Position numbers and translations under genes: made by a program. A DNA stretch of 64,000 bases. Origin: Streptomyces hawaiiensis. Its GTDB lineage: Bacteria; Actinomycetota; Actinomycetes; Streptomycetales; Streptomycetaceae. The stretch lies in assembly GCF_004803895.1 (NCBI RefSeq), contig NZ_CP021978.1, positions 310,001 through 374,000 on the forward strand, in the 5' to 3' direction. The first letter of the stretch is position 1; each line of letters starts with the position of its first letter. Shown here piece after piece: positions 17,446-26,595 of the stretch. The notes beneath the pieces are model-generated. The model worked only from the letters and a program-made list of their open reading frames with translations, was not told where the DNA came from and made no database searches.

Positions 17446-17481
17446 TTGACAGTCACAAACGGATGGTCGACAATCGACCAT
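17446..17481 (+). promoter_or_regulatory. Promoter P2 and the best GntR operator
   Basis: ATGGTCGA-CAA-TCGACCAT (17463-17481) is a perfect 8-bp inverted repeat with a 3-nt centre. Upstream is TTGACA (17446-17451), and 17 bp later GACAAT (17469-17474) sits inside the operator. It lies 51 bp before the HAD start and looks like the strongest member of the site family at 11321, 11385, 17395 and 18287. Confidence 0.68.
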
Positions 17482-17531
17482 CAGCCCAGGCGTCACTGAA
17501 AGCCCTGGACGACAAACCCTGGAGGACCGCC

Positions 17532-18212
17532 ATGACATTTGACGTCAAGCCCAAGTTCGTCACGTTCGACATGAACGGGACCCTGATCCACTTCCGCATC
17601 GGAGACGCGATCCGTCGGGTACTGGGGGACCGACTGCCGCCGGAGCTCGCCGACGACTTCACCCGAGCCGGCAACCAATACCGGATCGACGAGTGCATGG
17701 GCGAGTACAAGCCGTTCCACCAGATCGTCACGGACGCACTGGTGCGGACCTGCGCAAGGTTCGGCGTGGAGTACCGCGAGGGCGACGGCCAGGCCGTGTA
17801 CGAGGAGATTCCCACGTGGACGCCCTACCCGGGAGTGACCGAGGCCCTGAGGAGACTGGCGGAGGTGTACCCCCTGGTGATCCTGACGAACAGCGACGAC
17901 GCGTTCGCGGCGCAGCTGGTGGAGAACCTCCGGGCGCCCTTCGAGGTCGTGATCACCGCCGAGCAGATGGGTGTCTACAAGCCCCGGCTGCGCGCGTTCG
18001 AGTACATGCTGGACAAACTGGGGGCGGCACCGGACGAGATCGTGCATGTCTCGGCGAGTCCGAAGTACGACCTGCGCTCCGCGGCCGGCCTCGGCATCAC
18101 GCACACGGTCTACATGGACCGGGGCTTCGAGCCCGACGAGCCGTGGCTCGGCTACGAGCGGATCACCGACATCGCCGACCTGCCGGTCCTCCTGGGCCTG
18201 CCGCGCCCTTGA
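17532..18212 (+). CDS. HAD-superfamily hydrolase (haloacid dehalogenase type II-like)
   Basis: 226 aa from the ATG at 17532 after GGAGG. The nucleophile motif FDMNGTL is at residues 12-18, motif II is LTNSDD, motif III lysine is in YKPRLRAFEYML, and motif IV is HVSASPKYDLRSAAGLG. The helical cap between motifs I and II has the size of L-2-haloacid dehalogenases, though many such genes are phosphatases. It sits under the GntR-controlled promoters with the FAD oxidase opposite, so it belongs to the same amine pathway. Substrate unknown. Confidence 0.9.
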   Translation: MTFDVKPKFVTFDMNGTLIHFRIGDAIRRVLGDRLPPELADDFTRAGNQYRIDECMGEYKPFHQIVTDALVRTCARFGVEYREGDGQAVYEEIPTWTPYPGVTEALRRLAEVYPLVILTNSDDAFAAQLVENLRAPFEVVITAEQMGVYKPRLRAFEYMLDKLGAAPDEIVHVSASPKYDLRSAAGLGITHTVYMDRGFEPDEPWLGYERITDIADLPVLLGLPRP

Positions 18213-18286
18213 CCGCAGGGGCCTCCACCGCCCTGTTCGGGGTCCGGTCCGATGGCGCTGTGCGGCATGGACGAGCTGTAGCCTTT

Positions 18287-18305
18287 GTGGTCGACAACCG
18301 ACCAG
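18287..18305. promoter_or_regulatory. FCD-GntR operator copy at the gntR start
   Basis: GTGGTCGACAACCGACCAG, with inner arms TGGTCG / CGACCA, ends 13 bp before the GntR start codon at 18319. It fits autoregulation. Confidence 0.62.
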
Positions 18306-18318
18306 AGAGGTGACCGGG

Positions 18319-18996
18319 ATGGACCCCAAATTCGGCGGGTTGGAGCGGACGACGACCCCGGAGGGTGTCTACCGCGTGCTGCGCGGAGCCATTCTCGACG
18401 GGACCGTGCCTCCCGGCGGACAGCTGCGTGAGAGGGACATCGCGACGGACCTCGGGATCAGCCGGTCCCCGCTGCGCGAGGCGTTGACCAGGCTCGAGGA
18501 GGAGGGCCTGGTCGTGAAGGTCCCGTTCCGGGGGGCGTTCGTCGTCGAGGTCAGCGCTCAGGAGATCGCCGAGATCGCCTCGATCCGCTTGCTCGTCGAG
18601 CCATATGCCGCGGAGCTCGCCATCGAGGCGCTCCGGGGGCCGGAGCGGTCCAGGTTGACGCAGACGATAGAGGAGCTTCACCGCGCGATCGAGAAGAACG
18701 ACATTCCGGCCAGCGTCGATGCGCACCTTCAGTTCCACAGGCTGTTCTACGACTTGTCGGGCAACGGCACGCTGCGCAGCCTCTGGAACGGCTGGGAGAC
18801 CAAGCTGCGCCTCTACCTCCTGGTCGACCACCCCTCGTACAGCGACCTGCGCGACATCGCCGTCGAGCACGCGAGGCTGGCCGCAGTCGCACTGGAAGGC
18901 GACACGGATGCGTTCAAGCAGGAACTGGCGCAGCACTTCCAGTCAGCGTTGCGAGGCCATGCCGAAGGCATCGGGGAACGCGGCGACCGGGTCTGA
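18319..18996 (+). CDS. GntR-family regulator, FCD (FadR) subfamily
   Basis: 225 aa. The winged-helix domain (YRVLRGAILDGTVPPGGQLRE, then IATDLGISRSPLREAL) is followed by an all-helical FCD domain. Metal/effector histidines are visible in HLQFHRLFY and in the later VEHARL. The start ATG at 18319 follows AGAGG. It is probably the repressor that reads the 19-bp TGGTCGA-type boxes upstream of itself, the HAD/FAD pair and the RidA operon. Effector is inferred to be an amine or organic acid. Confidence 0.93.
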   Translation: MDPKFGGLERTTTPEGVYRVLRGAILDGTVPPGGQLRERDIATDLGISRSPLREALTRLEEEGLVVKVPFRGAFVVEVSAQEIAEIASIRLLVEPYAAELAIEALRGPERSRLTQTIEELHRAIEKNDIPASVDAHLQFHRLFYDLSGNGTLRSLWNGWETKLRLYLLVDHPSYSDLRDIAVEHARLAAVALEGDTDAFKQELAQHFQSALRGHAEGIGERGDRV

Positions 18997-19151
18997 GAGG
19001 CTTCCCAGGGTCTGTCGACCCACACCCGGAGGACATGTGCGGTGCATCGACAATGCTCCGGGCCGGCTACGACCAGACACTCACCATCCCCTCCTGCCTG
19101 CTCCGGTACCTGTACCTGAACCAGGGCATGAACCCCGACCGTCCGTGCGGG

Positions 19152-20165
19152 TCAGGCGCTCGAGCGGATGACCAGGCGTGTGGGCAGGATCAGCGGGGTG
19201 GGGTCCTGCCCGTTGACGACCGTGACGAGCATGCGCGCCATCTCTCGTCCGAGGGCGGTTATGGGCTGGTGGACGGTGGTGAGGGGCGGATCGGCGACCA
19301 GGGCGACGGTCAGGTCGTCGAAGCCGACGACAGCGACGTCGTCGGGGACCGCCCGGCCTGCCGCCCGCAGCGTGCGCAGCGCCCCCGCCGCCATGTTGTC
19401 GTTGGCGGCGAACACCCCGTCGACTTCGGGGTGGTTCTCCAGCAGTACGGCCATGGCGGCGGCTCCGCTGGGCTCGGTGAAGTCCCCTTCCTGCGGCGGC
19501 AGTGGATCGAGGCCGGCCGCCAACAAGGCGTCCCGGTAGCCGCGGTAGCGGGCTCGCCCGGCCTCGGTGTCCAGACGCCCGCAGATCGCAGCCACGCGGG
19601 TCCGGCCGCGAGAAACCAGGTACGCGGTCGCCTCACGCGCTCCACCCACGTTGTCGACGTCGACGTACCACCGGGGAGCCGGGCCGACCGGGCGGCCTCC
19701 GAACACGACAGGCATCTCCGCCTCTTCGGCCATGGCGGCCAGCGGATCGTCCTCGCGCAGCGCCATCAGCATGACGCCGTCCGCACCCTTGGACCGAAAG
19801 AGTTCCTCCACTCGCTTGCGGCCCCGGTCGGAAGCGGCCAGGCACAGCATCAGATGGAGGTCGGCCTCATCGAGAGCCTGCGAAGCCCCCGCCATCACCT
19901 GGGCGAAGAACGGGTCCGCGAAGATCGACGGATCCTCCCCCGAGACGACCAGGGCCGCCGCTCCGGTCTGAGAGGTGGCCAGAGCACGAGCGGTCGGATT
20001 GGGCACGTAGCCGAGTTGCCGGACAGCCCGTTCGACCGCTTCCCGTTTCGCACGGCTGACATGCGGAGCGTTGTTGAGTGCGCGGGAGGCCACGGAGCGG
20101 GAGACGCCGGCGCGTTCGGCCACCTCGTCGAGCGTCGGCTGCCGACGCGGCGCAGCTTGTGCCAT
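19152..20165 (-). CDS. LacI-family repressor, CebR-like
   Basis: 337 aa from the ATG at 20165. The HTH LDEVAERAGVSRSVASRALN is followed by the effector-binding core. It is divergent from a secreted GH6 cellulase, and the 370-bp gap holds three copies of the CebR-type box TGGGAGCGCTCCCA. From established knowledge, CebR represses cellulose/cellobiose genes in Streptomyces and is released by cellobiose. Because no cebEFG importer is beside it, this may be a paralogue rather than CebR itself. Confidence 0.9.
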   Translation of the reverse strand: MAQAAPRRQPTLDEVAERAGVSRSVASRALNNAPHVSRAKREAVERAVRQLGYVPNPTARALATSQTGAAALVVSGEDPSIFADPFFAQVMAGASQALDEADLHLMLCLAASDRGRKRVEELFRSKGADGVMLMALREDDPLAAMAEEAEMPVVFGGRPVGPAPRWYVDVDNVGGAREATAYLVSRGRTRVAAICGRLDTEAGRARYRGYRDALLAAGLDPLPPQEGDFTEPSGAAAMAVLLENHPEVDGVFAANDNMAAGALRTLRAAGRAVPDDVAVVGFDDLTVALVADPPLTTVHQPITALGREMARMLVTVVNGQDPTPLILPTRLVIRSSA

Positions 20166-20284
20166 GAACCACGAGCCTTTCTCTCACGACCGGACGGGAA
20201 GCGTCTCACCCCGGCGCGGGCCCATGCCACCGGCCGCTTGAGGAAGGCCGTGGGGCACAGGATGAAGCGTCGCCGCTGACTGAC

Positions 20285-20298
20285 TGGGAGCGCTTCCA
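20285..20298. promoter_or_regulatory. CebR-type box, repressor-proximal
   Basis: TGGGAGCGCTTCCA, one mismatch from the palindrome TGGGAGCGCTCCCA, 120 bp upstream of the LacI start; fits autoregulation. Confidence 0.7.
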
Positions 20299-20417
20299 GT
20301 TTTTGTGCCTCAGGAGTTCGTTCTCGCCATCCACTACGGTTTGCGTAACGGCTATTGACAGCTCAACCACCCGGAAACACCATACCAAGCACACCCCGAT
20401 CGATTCTCCAGCGCTAT

Positions 20418-20446
20418 TGGGACCGCTTCCAGTGGGAGCGCTCCCA
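20418..20446. promoter_or_regulatory. Double CebR-type box upstream of the GH6 cellulase
   Basis: TGGGACCGCTTCCA (20418-20431) is followed after one base by the perfect 14-bp palindrome TGGGAGCGCTCCCA (20433-20446). The latter equals the known CebR consensus. It lies 92 bp before the cellulase start. Confidence 0.8.
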
Positions 20447-20537
20447 AGTCAGGCTGCACCACCGCCTCTCTGCCCAGGTCGCCCGCTCGGGACCAGAGCG
20501 TGCGACGCACCCCCTGCCAGGAAATCGAGGTTCAGTC

Positions 20538-21503
20538 ATGCGCCGCAGGTTCCACGCCTTGACCGCAGCACTCATCGCTCTGCCACTGGTGTTCGCCGCC
20601 GCACCGTCCGCCCACGCGGCCGACCCGACCGCCCTGACCAACGGGTTCTACGCGGACCCCGACTCCAGCGCGAAGAGGTGGGCGGCCGCCAACCCCGGCG
20701 ACGGCCGCGCCGCCGCGATCAACGCCTCCATCGCCAACACCCCGACGGCCCGCTGGTTCGGCTCCTGGAGCGGCGCCATCGGCACCGCCGCGGGGGCGTA
20801 CGCGGGAGCGGCGGACCGCGTCGACAAACTGCCCGTTCTCGTCGCCTACAACATCTACAACCGCGACTACTGCGGCGGGCACTCCGCGGGTGGAGCCGCC
20901 TCGCCGTCCGCCTACCGGAGCTGGATCGCCCAGTTCGCCGGCGGGGTCGCCAACCGCCCGGCCGTGGTCATCCTCGAACCGGACTCCCTCGGGGACTACG
21001 GCTGCATGAACCAGGCCCAGATCGACGAACGCGAGGGCATGCTCACCGGCGCCCTCGCCGAGTTCAGCCGCCAGGCCCCCAACACCTGGGTCTACATGGA
21101 CGCCGGCAACCCGCGCTGGGCCGACGCGGCGACCATGGCCCGGCGCCTCCACGAAGCCGGCGTCCGGCAGGCCCACGGCTTCTCACTCAACGTCTCCAAC
21201 TACATCCCCACCGCCGAGAACACCGTCTACGGCAACGCCGTCAACCGTGAATTGAGCTCCCGCTACGGCTACACGAAGCCGTTCGTCGTGGACACCAGCC
21301 GCAACGGCAACGGCTCCAACGGCCAGTGGTGCAACCCCTCAGGGCGTCGTATCGGCACCCCCACCCAGCTGGGCGGAGGCGCCGAGATGCTCCTGTGGAT
21401 CAAGGTTCCGGGCGAGTCCGACGGCAACTGCGGCGTCGGAGGCGGCTCCTCGGCCGGGCAGTTCCTTCCCGAGGTCGCCTACAAGATGATCTACGGCTAC
21501 TGA
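20538..21503 (+). CDS. Secreted GH6 cellulase (endoglucanase/cellobiohydrolase family)
   Basis: 321 aa. A Sec signal peptide (MRRRFHALTAALIALPLVFA, cleaved near AHAAD) is followed directly by the GH6 domain. YNIYNRDYCGG and VVILEPDSLGD hold the catalytic-site aspartates, and the product-side region shows GFSLNVSNY and LLWIKVPGESDG. There is no carbohydrate-binding module or linker, so this is a minimal catalytic-domain enzyme. It cleaves beta-1,4-glucan outside the cell. GAGG lies upstream of the ATG at 20538, and the CebR boxes predict induction by cellobiose. Confidence 0.95.
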   Translation: MRRRFHALTAALIALPLVFAAAPSAHAADPTALTNGFYADPDSSAKRWAAANPGDGRAAAINASIANTPTARWFGSWSGAIGTAAGAYAGAADRVDKLPVLVAYNIYNRDYCGGHSAGGAASPSAYRSWIAQFAGGVANRPAVVILEPDSLGDYGCMNQAQIDEREGMLTGALAEFSRQAPNTWVYMDAGNPRWADAATMARRLHEAGVRQAHGFSLNVSNYIPTAENTVYGNAVNRELSSRYGYTKPFVVDTSRNGNGSNGQWCNPSGRRIGTPTQLGGGAEMLLWIKVPGESDGNCGVGGGSSAGQFLPEVAYKMIYGY

Positions 21504-21784
21504 ACCCGGAGGGGATTCACCGCCACTTCGGCTCCGGTTGCAGGCGCTCTCCGCGCCGCGCACCGCTGTCGGGCCGCGTCCCCAGGTGGTCTGCTTCGCG
21601 CCGCGGAGCGTGCGGCAGATCGTCTGCCGGAGGCGGCCCGCACGCCTCCTCGGCAGGCACCGCCCCCGCCGGCTGGCGCTCCTGCGGCGGCCGGAGCGCC
21701 GTGCAGCGGGGGCGGATCTAGGCTGGAAACAGCCGCTGGAAACCAGCCCTGGGGGGCACGGCTGTCCGGACGGAGGTGTGACGC
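21504..21784. other. Gene-free stretch
   Basis: 281 bp between the cellulase and the phosphatase gene. No credible gene is seen. Two direct copies of GCTGGAAAC at about 21722-21746, within a GGCTGG / CCAGCC inverted repeat, lie before the phosphatase RBS and could be a control element. Confidence 0.5.
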
Positions 21785-24256
21785 GTGGACATGGCCGGGA
21801 AGCGGGACTTCCCCACTGCCGCTGTCGTCGTGGACCCGGACGGCGTCGTGAGCGGCTGGAGCGAGGCAGGGCGACTACTCCTGGGCTGGACGGCGGAGGA
21901 CACCGTCGGGCGCCCCGTGACCGGCCTGCTGGCCGACCCCCCACCAGCCGGCTTCCCCGGGAGCTACGGCACCGACCCCGGCCCCCACCCCACGGAGTTC
22001 ATCCGCCTGCGTCACCGGGACGGTTCCACGGTGGACGCCGTGGTGGCGGCCCATCCGCTGTCCGGCTCCGACGGGCGGGCGCTGGGACACGTGGTGACGG
22101 TCCAGCGCTGGGGACGCCGCCCGGTCATCGCCGACCGGGCCTTCGAGCAGTGCCCCTTCGCTCTGGGCGTTTACGACCCTGAGCTGCGGTTCCAGTGGAT
22201 CAACGCCTCCTCGGGCCGGGTGATAGCGCACTCCGAGGAGCAGGTGCTCGGCAAGAAGTACCGCGAGGTGCTTCCCGAATTCGACCGCTCGCTGTTTCCC
22301 GAAAGGGACGACAAGCCCTACACCGACGCGCTCGCCGAAGTCGCGAGGACGGGCGAGCCCGCGCGCCTCATCACCGTCTTCCGCCCGCTCGGCAGCAACT
22401 ACGCCAACGCCTGGGCCACCAGCATGTGGCCCGTCCGGGACGCCGAGGGCACGGTCCGCGCGGTCGCCAACTGGGGATTCGACATGAGCGCCGAGTACTG
22501 GGCCCGGCAGCGCCTGCTCATCCTCAATGAGGCCACCGGCGGCATCGGCCGGACACTCGACGTCATCGGCACCGCCCAGGAGCTGGCCAGGACCCCGGTG
22601 CCGGGATTCGCCGATCTCGTCACCGTGGATCTCTTCGACGAAGTGCTGCGCGGAGAGGAACCGCCCTCCTCCCCCGCGCACATCCCCGGCGACACCATGA
22701 CGCTCACCCGGGCCGCCGAGCACGGCGCCAAGGAGGGCAGCGACACCGACCGGCCTTCCGGGCACCCCCTGAGGATCACCCGCGCTCCCGATTCCGTCGC
22801 CGCCCGCTGCATGGCCACGGGCAGGTCCATGGTTCAGCTCGCCGGCGAACCCGGCCAGGGCGGCGAATGGGCCTTCGGACCCGGGCTGGCCGCCGACCCG
22901 GCCCACTGGCCGCCCGGCAACCCGCTGATCGACGAGACCATCACCGTCGATGGGCTGACCGGCAGGATCACCGTCCCGCTCCGGGCGCGCGGCGCGCTGC
23001 TCGGCGTCGTCGCGTTCTCCCGCAGCGAGCGGCCCGAGGCCTTCACCGCCGACGACCTGATCCTCGCCGAAGAACTGACCGCCAAGGCCGCCGTCGCCAT
23101 CGACAACGCCCGCCGGTACTCGCGCGAGCGCACGACCGCGCTGACCCTGCAGCGCAGCCTCCTGCCGCAGCGACTGCCGAGACAGGAGGCACTCGAGGTG
23201 GCATCCCGCTATCTGCCCGCCGGAACCGGCGCGGAGGTGGGCGGTGACTGGTTCGACGTCATTCCCTTGTCCGGCGCCCGGGTCGCCCTGGTCGTCGGCG
23301 ACGTCGTCGGCCACGGTCTGCACGCCTCGGCCAGCATGGGCCGGCTGCGTACGGCGGTGCGCACCCTCGCCGACGTGGACCTGCCACCGGACGAACTGCT
23401 GACCCACATGGACGACCTGGTCATCCACCTCGCCGGCGACCTCCAGCCCGACAGCCGGTTCCAGCCGAGCGGCGAGTCCGGGGCCACCTGCCTGTACACC
23501 GTCTACGACCCGGTCTCCCGGCGCTGCACACTCGCGAGCGCCGGCCATCCGCTGCCGCTCATCATCTCCCCGGACGGGACCAGGACCCCGGTACCCGCCC
23601 ACCCGGGACCACCGCTCGGCATCGGCGGCCTGCCTTTCGAGGCGACCGAGCTCGAGCTGCCCGAGGGCAGCCTGCTCGCCCTCTACACCGACGGACTGGT
23701 AGGCGGCCGGGAGCGTGGCGCCGATGAGGGTGTCTCCGAGCTGTTGCGGGTCCTGAACCATGCGGCCACCTCACTGGAAGCCGTCTGCGACACGGCGATG
23801 GAGACGGTCCTGCCCGACGACCGCACGGACGACGCCGCCCTGCTGCTCGCCCGCACCCATGCACTCGCTCCCGACCACGTCGCCGACTGGGACGTCGAGC
23901 CCGACACCGCGCAGGTACCGCACGCCAGGAAGTTCGCCGTCGACCAGGTGGAGGCCTGGGGCCTGGAGGAGGCGGCGTTCGTCACCGAACTGGTCGTCAG
24001 CGAGCTGGTCACCAATGCCATCAGATACGGCGCACCGCCCATCAGGCTGAGGTTGATCCGCGACACCTCCCTGATCTGCGAGGTCTCCGACGCCAGCGAC
24101 ACCGCCCCGCACCTGCGCCGGGCACGAGTCTTCGACGAAGGCGGCCGGGGCCTGCTGCTCGTCGCCCAGCTCACCCAGGGCTGGGGCACCCGGCACAGCA
24201 CCAACGGCAAGACGATCTGGTGCGCGCAGACCCTGCAGCAGTCCGAGCCGTGGTGA
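21785..24256 (+). CDS. PAS-PAS-GAF-SpoIIE phosphatase with C-terminal HATPase
   Basis: 823 aa from the GTG at 21785, 8 bp after GGAGG; an ATG two codons later is an alternative. A PAS domain (AAVVVDPDGVVSGWSEAGR) comes first, a second PAS at about 120-215 (ALGVYDPELRFQWINASSGR), a GAF at about 250-445, and a PP2C/SpoIIE domain at about 455-680 (EVGGDWFDVIPL, VVGDVVGHGLHAS). A serine-kinase-like HATPase_c follows (VSELVTNAIRYG, DEGGRGLLLVAQLTQGWG). It should control an anti-sigma/anti-anti-sigma switch in response to a small molecule or redox signal; no partner is next to it. Confidence 0.94.
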   Translation: MDMAGKRDFPTAAVVVDPDGVVSGWSEAGRLLLGWTAEDTVGRPVTGLLADPPPAGFPGSYGTDPGPHPTEFIRLRHRDGSTVDAVVAAHPLSGSDGRALGHVVTVQRWGRRPVIADRAFEQCPFALGVYDPELRFQWINASSGRVIAHSEEQVLGKKYREVLPEFDRSLFPERDDKPYTDALAEVARTGEPARLITVFRPLGSNYANAWATSMWPVRDAEGTVRAVANWGFDMSAEYWARQRLLILNEATGGIGRTLDVIGTAQELARTPVPGFADLVTVDLFDEVLRGEEPPSSPAHIPGDTMTLTRAAEHGAKEGSDTDRPSGHPLRITRAPDSVAARCMATGRSMVQLAGEPGQGGEWAFGPGLAADPAHWPPGNPLIDETITVDGLTGRITVPLRARGALLGVVAFSRSERPEAFTADDLILAEELTAKAAVAIDNARRYSRERTTALTLQRSLLPQRLPRQEALEVASRYLPAGTGAEVGGDWFDVIPLSGARVALVVGDVVGHGLHASASMGRLRTAVRTLADVDLPPDELLTHMDDLVIHLAGDLQPDSRFQPSGESGATCLYTVYDPVSRRCTLASAGHPLPLIISPDGTRTPVPAHPGPPLGIGGLPFEATELELPEGSLLALYTDGLVGGRERGADEGVSELLRVLNHAATSLEAVCDTAMETVLPDDRTDDAALLLARTHALAPDHVADWDVEPDTAQVPHARKFAVDQVEAWGLEEAAFVTELVVSELVTNAIRYGAPPIRLRLIRDTSLICEVSDASDTAPHLRRARVFDEGGRGLLLVAQLTQGWGTRHSTNGKTIWCAQTLQQSEPW

Positions 24257-24305
24257 GGGGCGGCTGTGAGCCGACCCTGCGCACCTCGTGGGGACAGGCG
24301 TGGGG

Positions 24306-24339
24306 CGGCACCGGCCCGCTGTGGTATGGACCGGTGCCG
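24306..24339. terminator. Bidirectional hairpin between convergent genes
   Basis: A 9-bp stem CGGCACCGG / CCGGTGCCG with a 16-nt loop sits between the phosphatase stop (24256) and the aztD stop (24345), so it can end both transcripts. Confidence 0.6.
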
Positions 24340-24344
24340 GACGA

Positions 24345-25544
24345 TCAGTGGCCGGTGACCACTCCGGACAGCTCGTTCGTGCTCTTCGGCAGGGTCACGG
24401 ACGTGACCTTCTTGCCCGCCTCGATGTCGACGGCGTGCAGCTTGCGCTTGCCCGGTTCGGAGACGTACGCGGTGTGGTCGCGGACGAAGAGCGTGGGCCG
24501 GGGCTGCTGCCAGTCCAGCGGCTCCTGCCACGCGTCCACGACGGGAATCTTCTTCTCGACCTTGCCCGATTCCGGGTCGATGACGTGGAGGGCGCCGTTC
24601 GTGCCCAGGAGAAGCGCCTCGCCGTGGGGCCCGCGGCCCAGCGAGCGGAAGGAGTAGCTGGTGCCCAGGTCGACGAGGCGCAGTTTCCCGGTCTCGGTGT
24701 TGATGAGGGAGATGCGGGTCGGCCGCTCCAGTTCTGCCTCCGGATCGGTCTTGTAGTCGCCCAGGAGGATGGGCGACGCGTCGCTGCCACTCTGGTTACC
24801 GATGCGGCCGTAGTCGTCGGGGGCGTCGACCTTGGTGAACTTGCCGTCCTTGTAGATCAGGAGGCCGTCCTCGCAGCCGATGCCGATGGCCTCGCCCTTG
24901 GCGGCGGCCTCGCCGTGGACGCCGGGGCACTGCTCGTTGCGCTTGATCTCCCTGTTGTTCTTGTCGAGGACGAGAGCGCCGGTGCGCTTCTCCTCGGTGC
25001 CGAGGGTGCTGAGGAGTTCGCCGTTGCTCAGTTCGATGGCGACGCCGTGGTGCGGCTCGGCGGAGGTGTAGGTGCGGCCCTGCGGCTTCTCGCCGCCCTT
25101 GAGGTCGTCGGGGCCGAAGACGTGGACCTCGCCGGTGCCGTCGGTGAACAGCACCGTCTTGCCCGCGTGCCGTACGACATGCCCAGGCTTGGCTCCCTGG
25201 TACTCGATACCGGTGAAGGCCTGCTCGGCGGCGTTCAGGACGCGGAAACCGGCGTCGGTGGAGACGATGACGTGGGAGTTGTCGCCGGCGGGGTTGAGCC
25301 GGTTGAAGCCGGGCAGCTCGACCGTGTCGGCGAGCTTCAGACTCTCTCCGTCCAGGACGTACAGACCGCCGTCGAACGTGGCGACCAGCGGGTCCTTGAC
25401 CGCTACGGCCTTGGTGCCCGGCGCGGCCTCGGCCTTCGCGTCGGACGAGGAGCCGTCCTCGCCTCCGCAGGCGGTCAGGACCACGGAAGCCGCCAGGGCG
25501 AGGGCCGTGCCCGAGAGGGCTCTGTTGCGTATCGACTTGTCCAC
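24345..25544 (-). CDS. aztD: AztD-like zinc metallochaperone lipoprotein
   Basis: 399 aa. The N-terminus has a lipobox (VVLTACGG), then a beta-propeller that matches what I know of AztD: HHGVAIELSNGELLSTLGT and CPGVHGEAA, with histidines able to bind zinc. AztD delivers zinc to the binding protein AztC in the extracytoplasmic space. It is last in the leftward operon aztB - AztD-like - aztC - aztD, 91 bp after aztC. Confidence in the family is high; the metal is inferred from AztC and the Zur boxes. Confidence 0.85.
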   Translation of the reverse strand: MDKSIRNRALSGTALALAASVVLTACGGEDGSSSDAKAEAAPGTKAVAVKDPLVATFDGGLYVLDGESLKLADTVELPGFNRLNPAGDNSHVIVSTDAGFRVLNAAEQAFTGIEYQGAKPGHVVRHAGKTVLFTDGTGEVHVFGPDDLKGGEKPQGRTYTSAEPHHGVAIELSNGELLSTLGTEEKRTGALVLDKNNREIKRNEQCPGVHGEAAAKGEAIGIGCEDGLLIYKDGKFTKVDAPDDYGRIGNQSGSDASPILLGDYKTDPEAELERPTRISLINTETGKLRLVDLGTSYSFRSLGRGPHGEALLLGTNGALHVIDPESGKVEKKIPVVDAWQEPLDWQQPRPTLFVRDHTAYVSEPGKRKLHAVDIEAGKKVTSVTLPKSTNELSGVVTGH

Positions 25545-25635
25545 CGGTGTGTTCCTTTCTGGGCCGCGCGGGCGCGGCGTCGGGTGTGGGTGCCTGATGG
25601 CCGGTCGGCCGGTGTCCGGGGTGCTTGGGCCGGGG

Positions 25636-26595
25636 TCAGGCGCCGGTCAGGCCGTCCGTCATGGCGGTGGTGTTGGCGCGCATCATCCGCAGGTAGGTGT
25701 CGGCGCCTTCGCCCTTTGCGGTCAGGGATTCGGAGTAGAGCTCGACGACGCGGACCCGGCCGCCCAGTTCGGTGCGCAGGACCTCGGCCAGCCGCTTGGG
25801 CTGGGAGGAGTCCGCGAACACGGTCTGTACGCCTGCCTTGCGCATCGCCTGGGTGAGGGAGCGCAGGTCGGAAGAGCTGGGCGAGGCCAGTGTCGTACCG
25901 CTCGGGATGACCGCGCCGATCACCCGGAAACCGAAGCGGTCGGCGAGGTAGCCGAAGACATGGTGGTTGGTCACCAGCGCGCGCCGCTGTTCGGGTATGC
26001 GGTCGAAGGACTTGTCCATCCAGGCGGTGAGGTCGGCGAGTTGGTCGTCGTAGCGGTCGGCGTTGGCGCGGATCGCCTTGTCGTCCACGCCGTCCACGTG
26101 CTCGACGACCTGCTCGGCGATCAGGCCGGCGGCCTTGCGCACGCGGTCCGGGTCGGTCCAGAAGTGCGGGTCGGGCTGTCCGGCCTCCTCCTCGGGGCCT
26201 CCCTCGTCGTGGGCCTGGAAGGTGAGCGGGTCCACCGCCTTGCCGGCCTCGAAGGTGGCCGCCCCGGCATCACGGGCGGACTGCACGTGCCGTAGTACGT
26301 TCTCCTCCAGGCCCAGCCCGTTGAAGACCACCAGGTCGGCACGCTCCAGCTGGGCCGCCTGTACGGCGGAGAGACCGAAGGAATGCGGGTCGGCGTTCGG
26401 TTTCATCAGCACGGTGACCTCGGCCTCGTCACCGACGATCTGCTGCGTGACGTCGCCCAGGATGTTGGTCGTCACCACGACCCGGGGCCGGTCGTCAGCA
26501 TCGGCGCAGGCGGTGGCCGTGCCCGCGCAGGCGAGCGCGGCGAGTGCGGCCGGCAGGCGGCGCAGCCGCAGAACGGATCGCTTCGGTGCCGTCAT
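25636..26595 (-). CDS. aztC: Zinc ABC transporter substrate-binding protein (AztC, cluster A-I)
   Basis: 319 aa. The ATG at 26595 overlaps the preceding stop (ATGA). The lipoprotein/secretion start ends GTATACAD. The metal-binding domain opens VVVTTNILGDVTQQIVGD, with the first histidine in PNADPHSFGLS, a flexible acidic loop around QAHDEGGPEEEAGQPDPH, a histidine in VTNHHVFGYLADRFGF and an aspartate in FADSSQPKRLAE. It captures zinc from AztD or the medium and passes it to AztB. Confidence 0.9.
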   Translation of the reverse strand: MTAPKRSVLRLRRLPAALAALACAGTATACADADDRPRVVVTTNILGDVTQQIVGDEAEVTVLMKPNADPHSFGLSAVQAAQLERADLVVFNGLGLEENVLRHVQSARDAGAATFEAGKAVDPLTFQAHDEGGPEEEAGQPDPHFWTDPDRVRKAAGLIAEQVVEHVDGVDDKAIRANADRYDDQLADLTAWMDKSFDRIPEQRRALVTNHHVFGYLADRFGFRVIGAVIPSGTTLASPSSSDLRSLTQAMRKAGVQTVFADSSQPKRLAEVLRTELGGRVRVVELYSESLTAKGEGADTYLRMMRANTTAMTDGLTGA

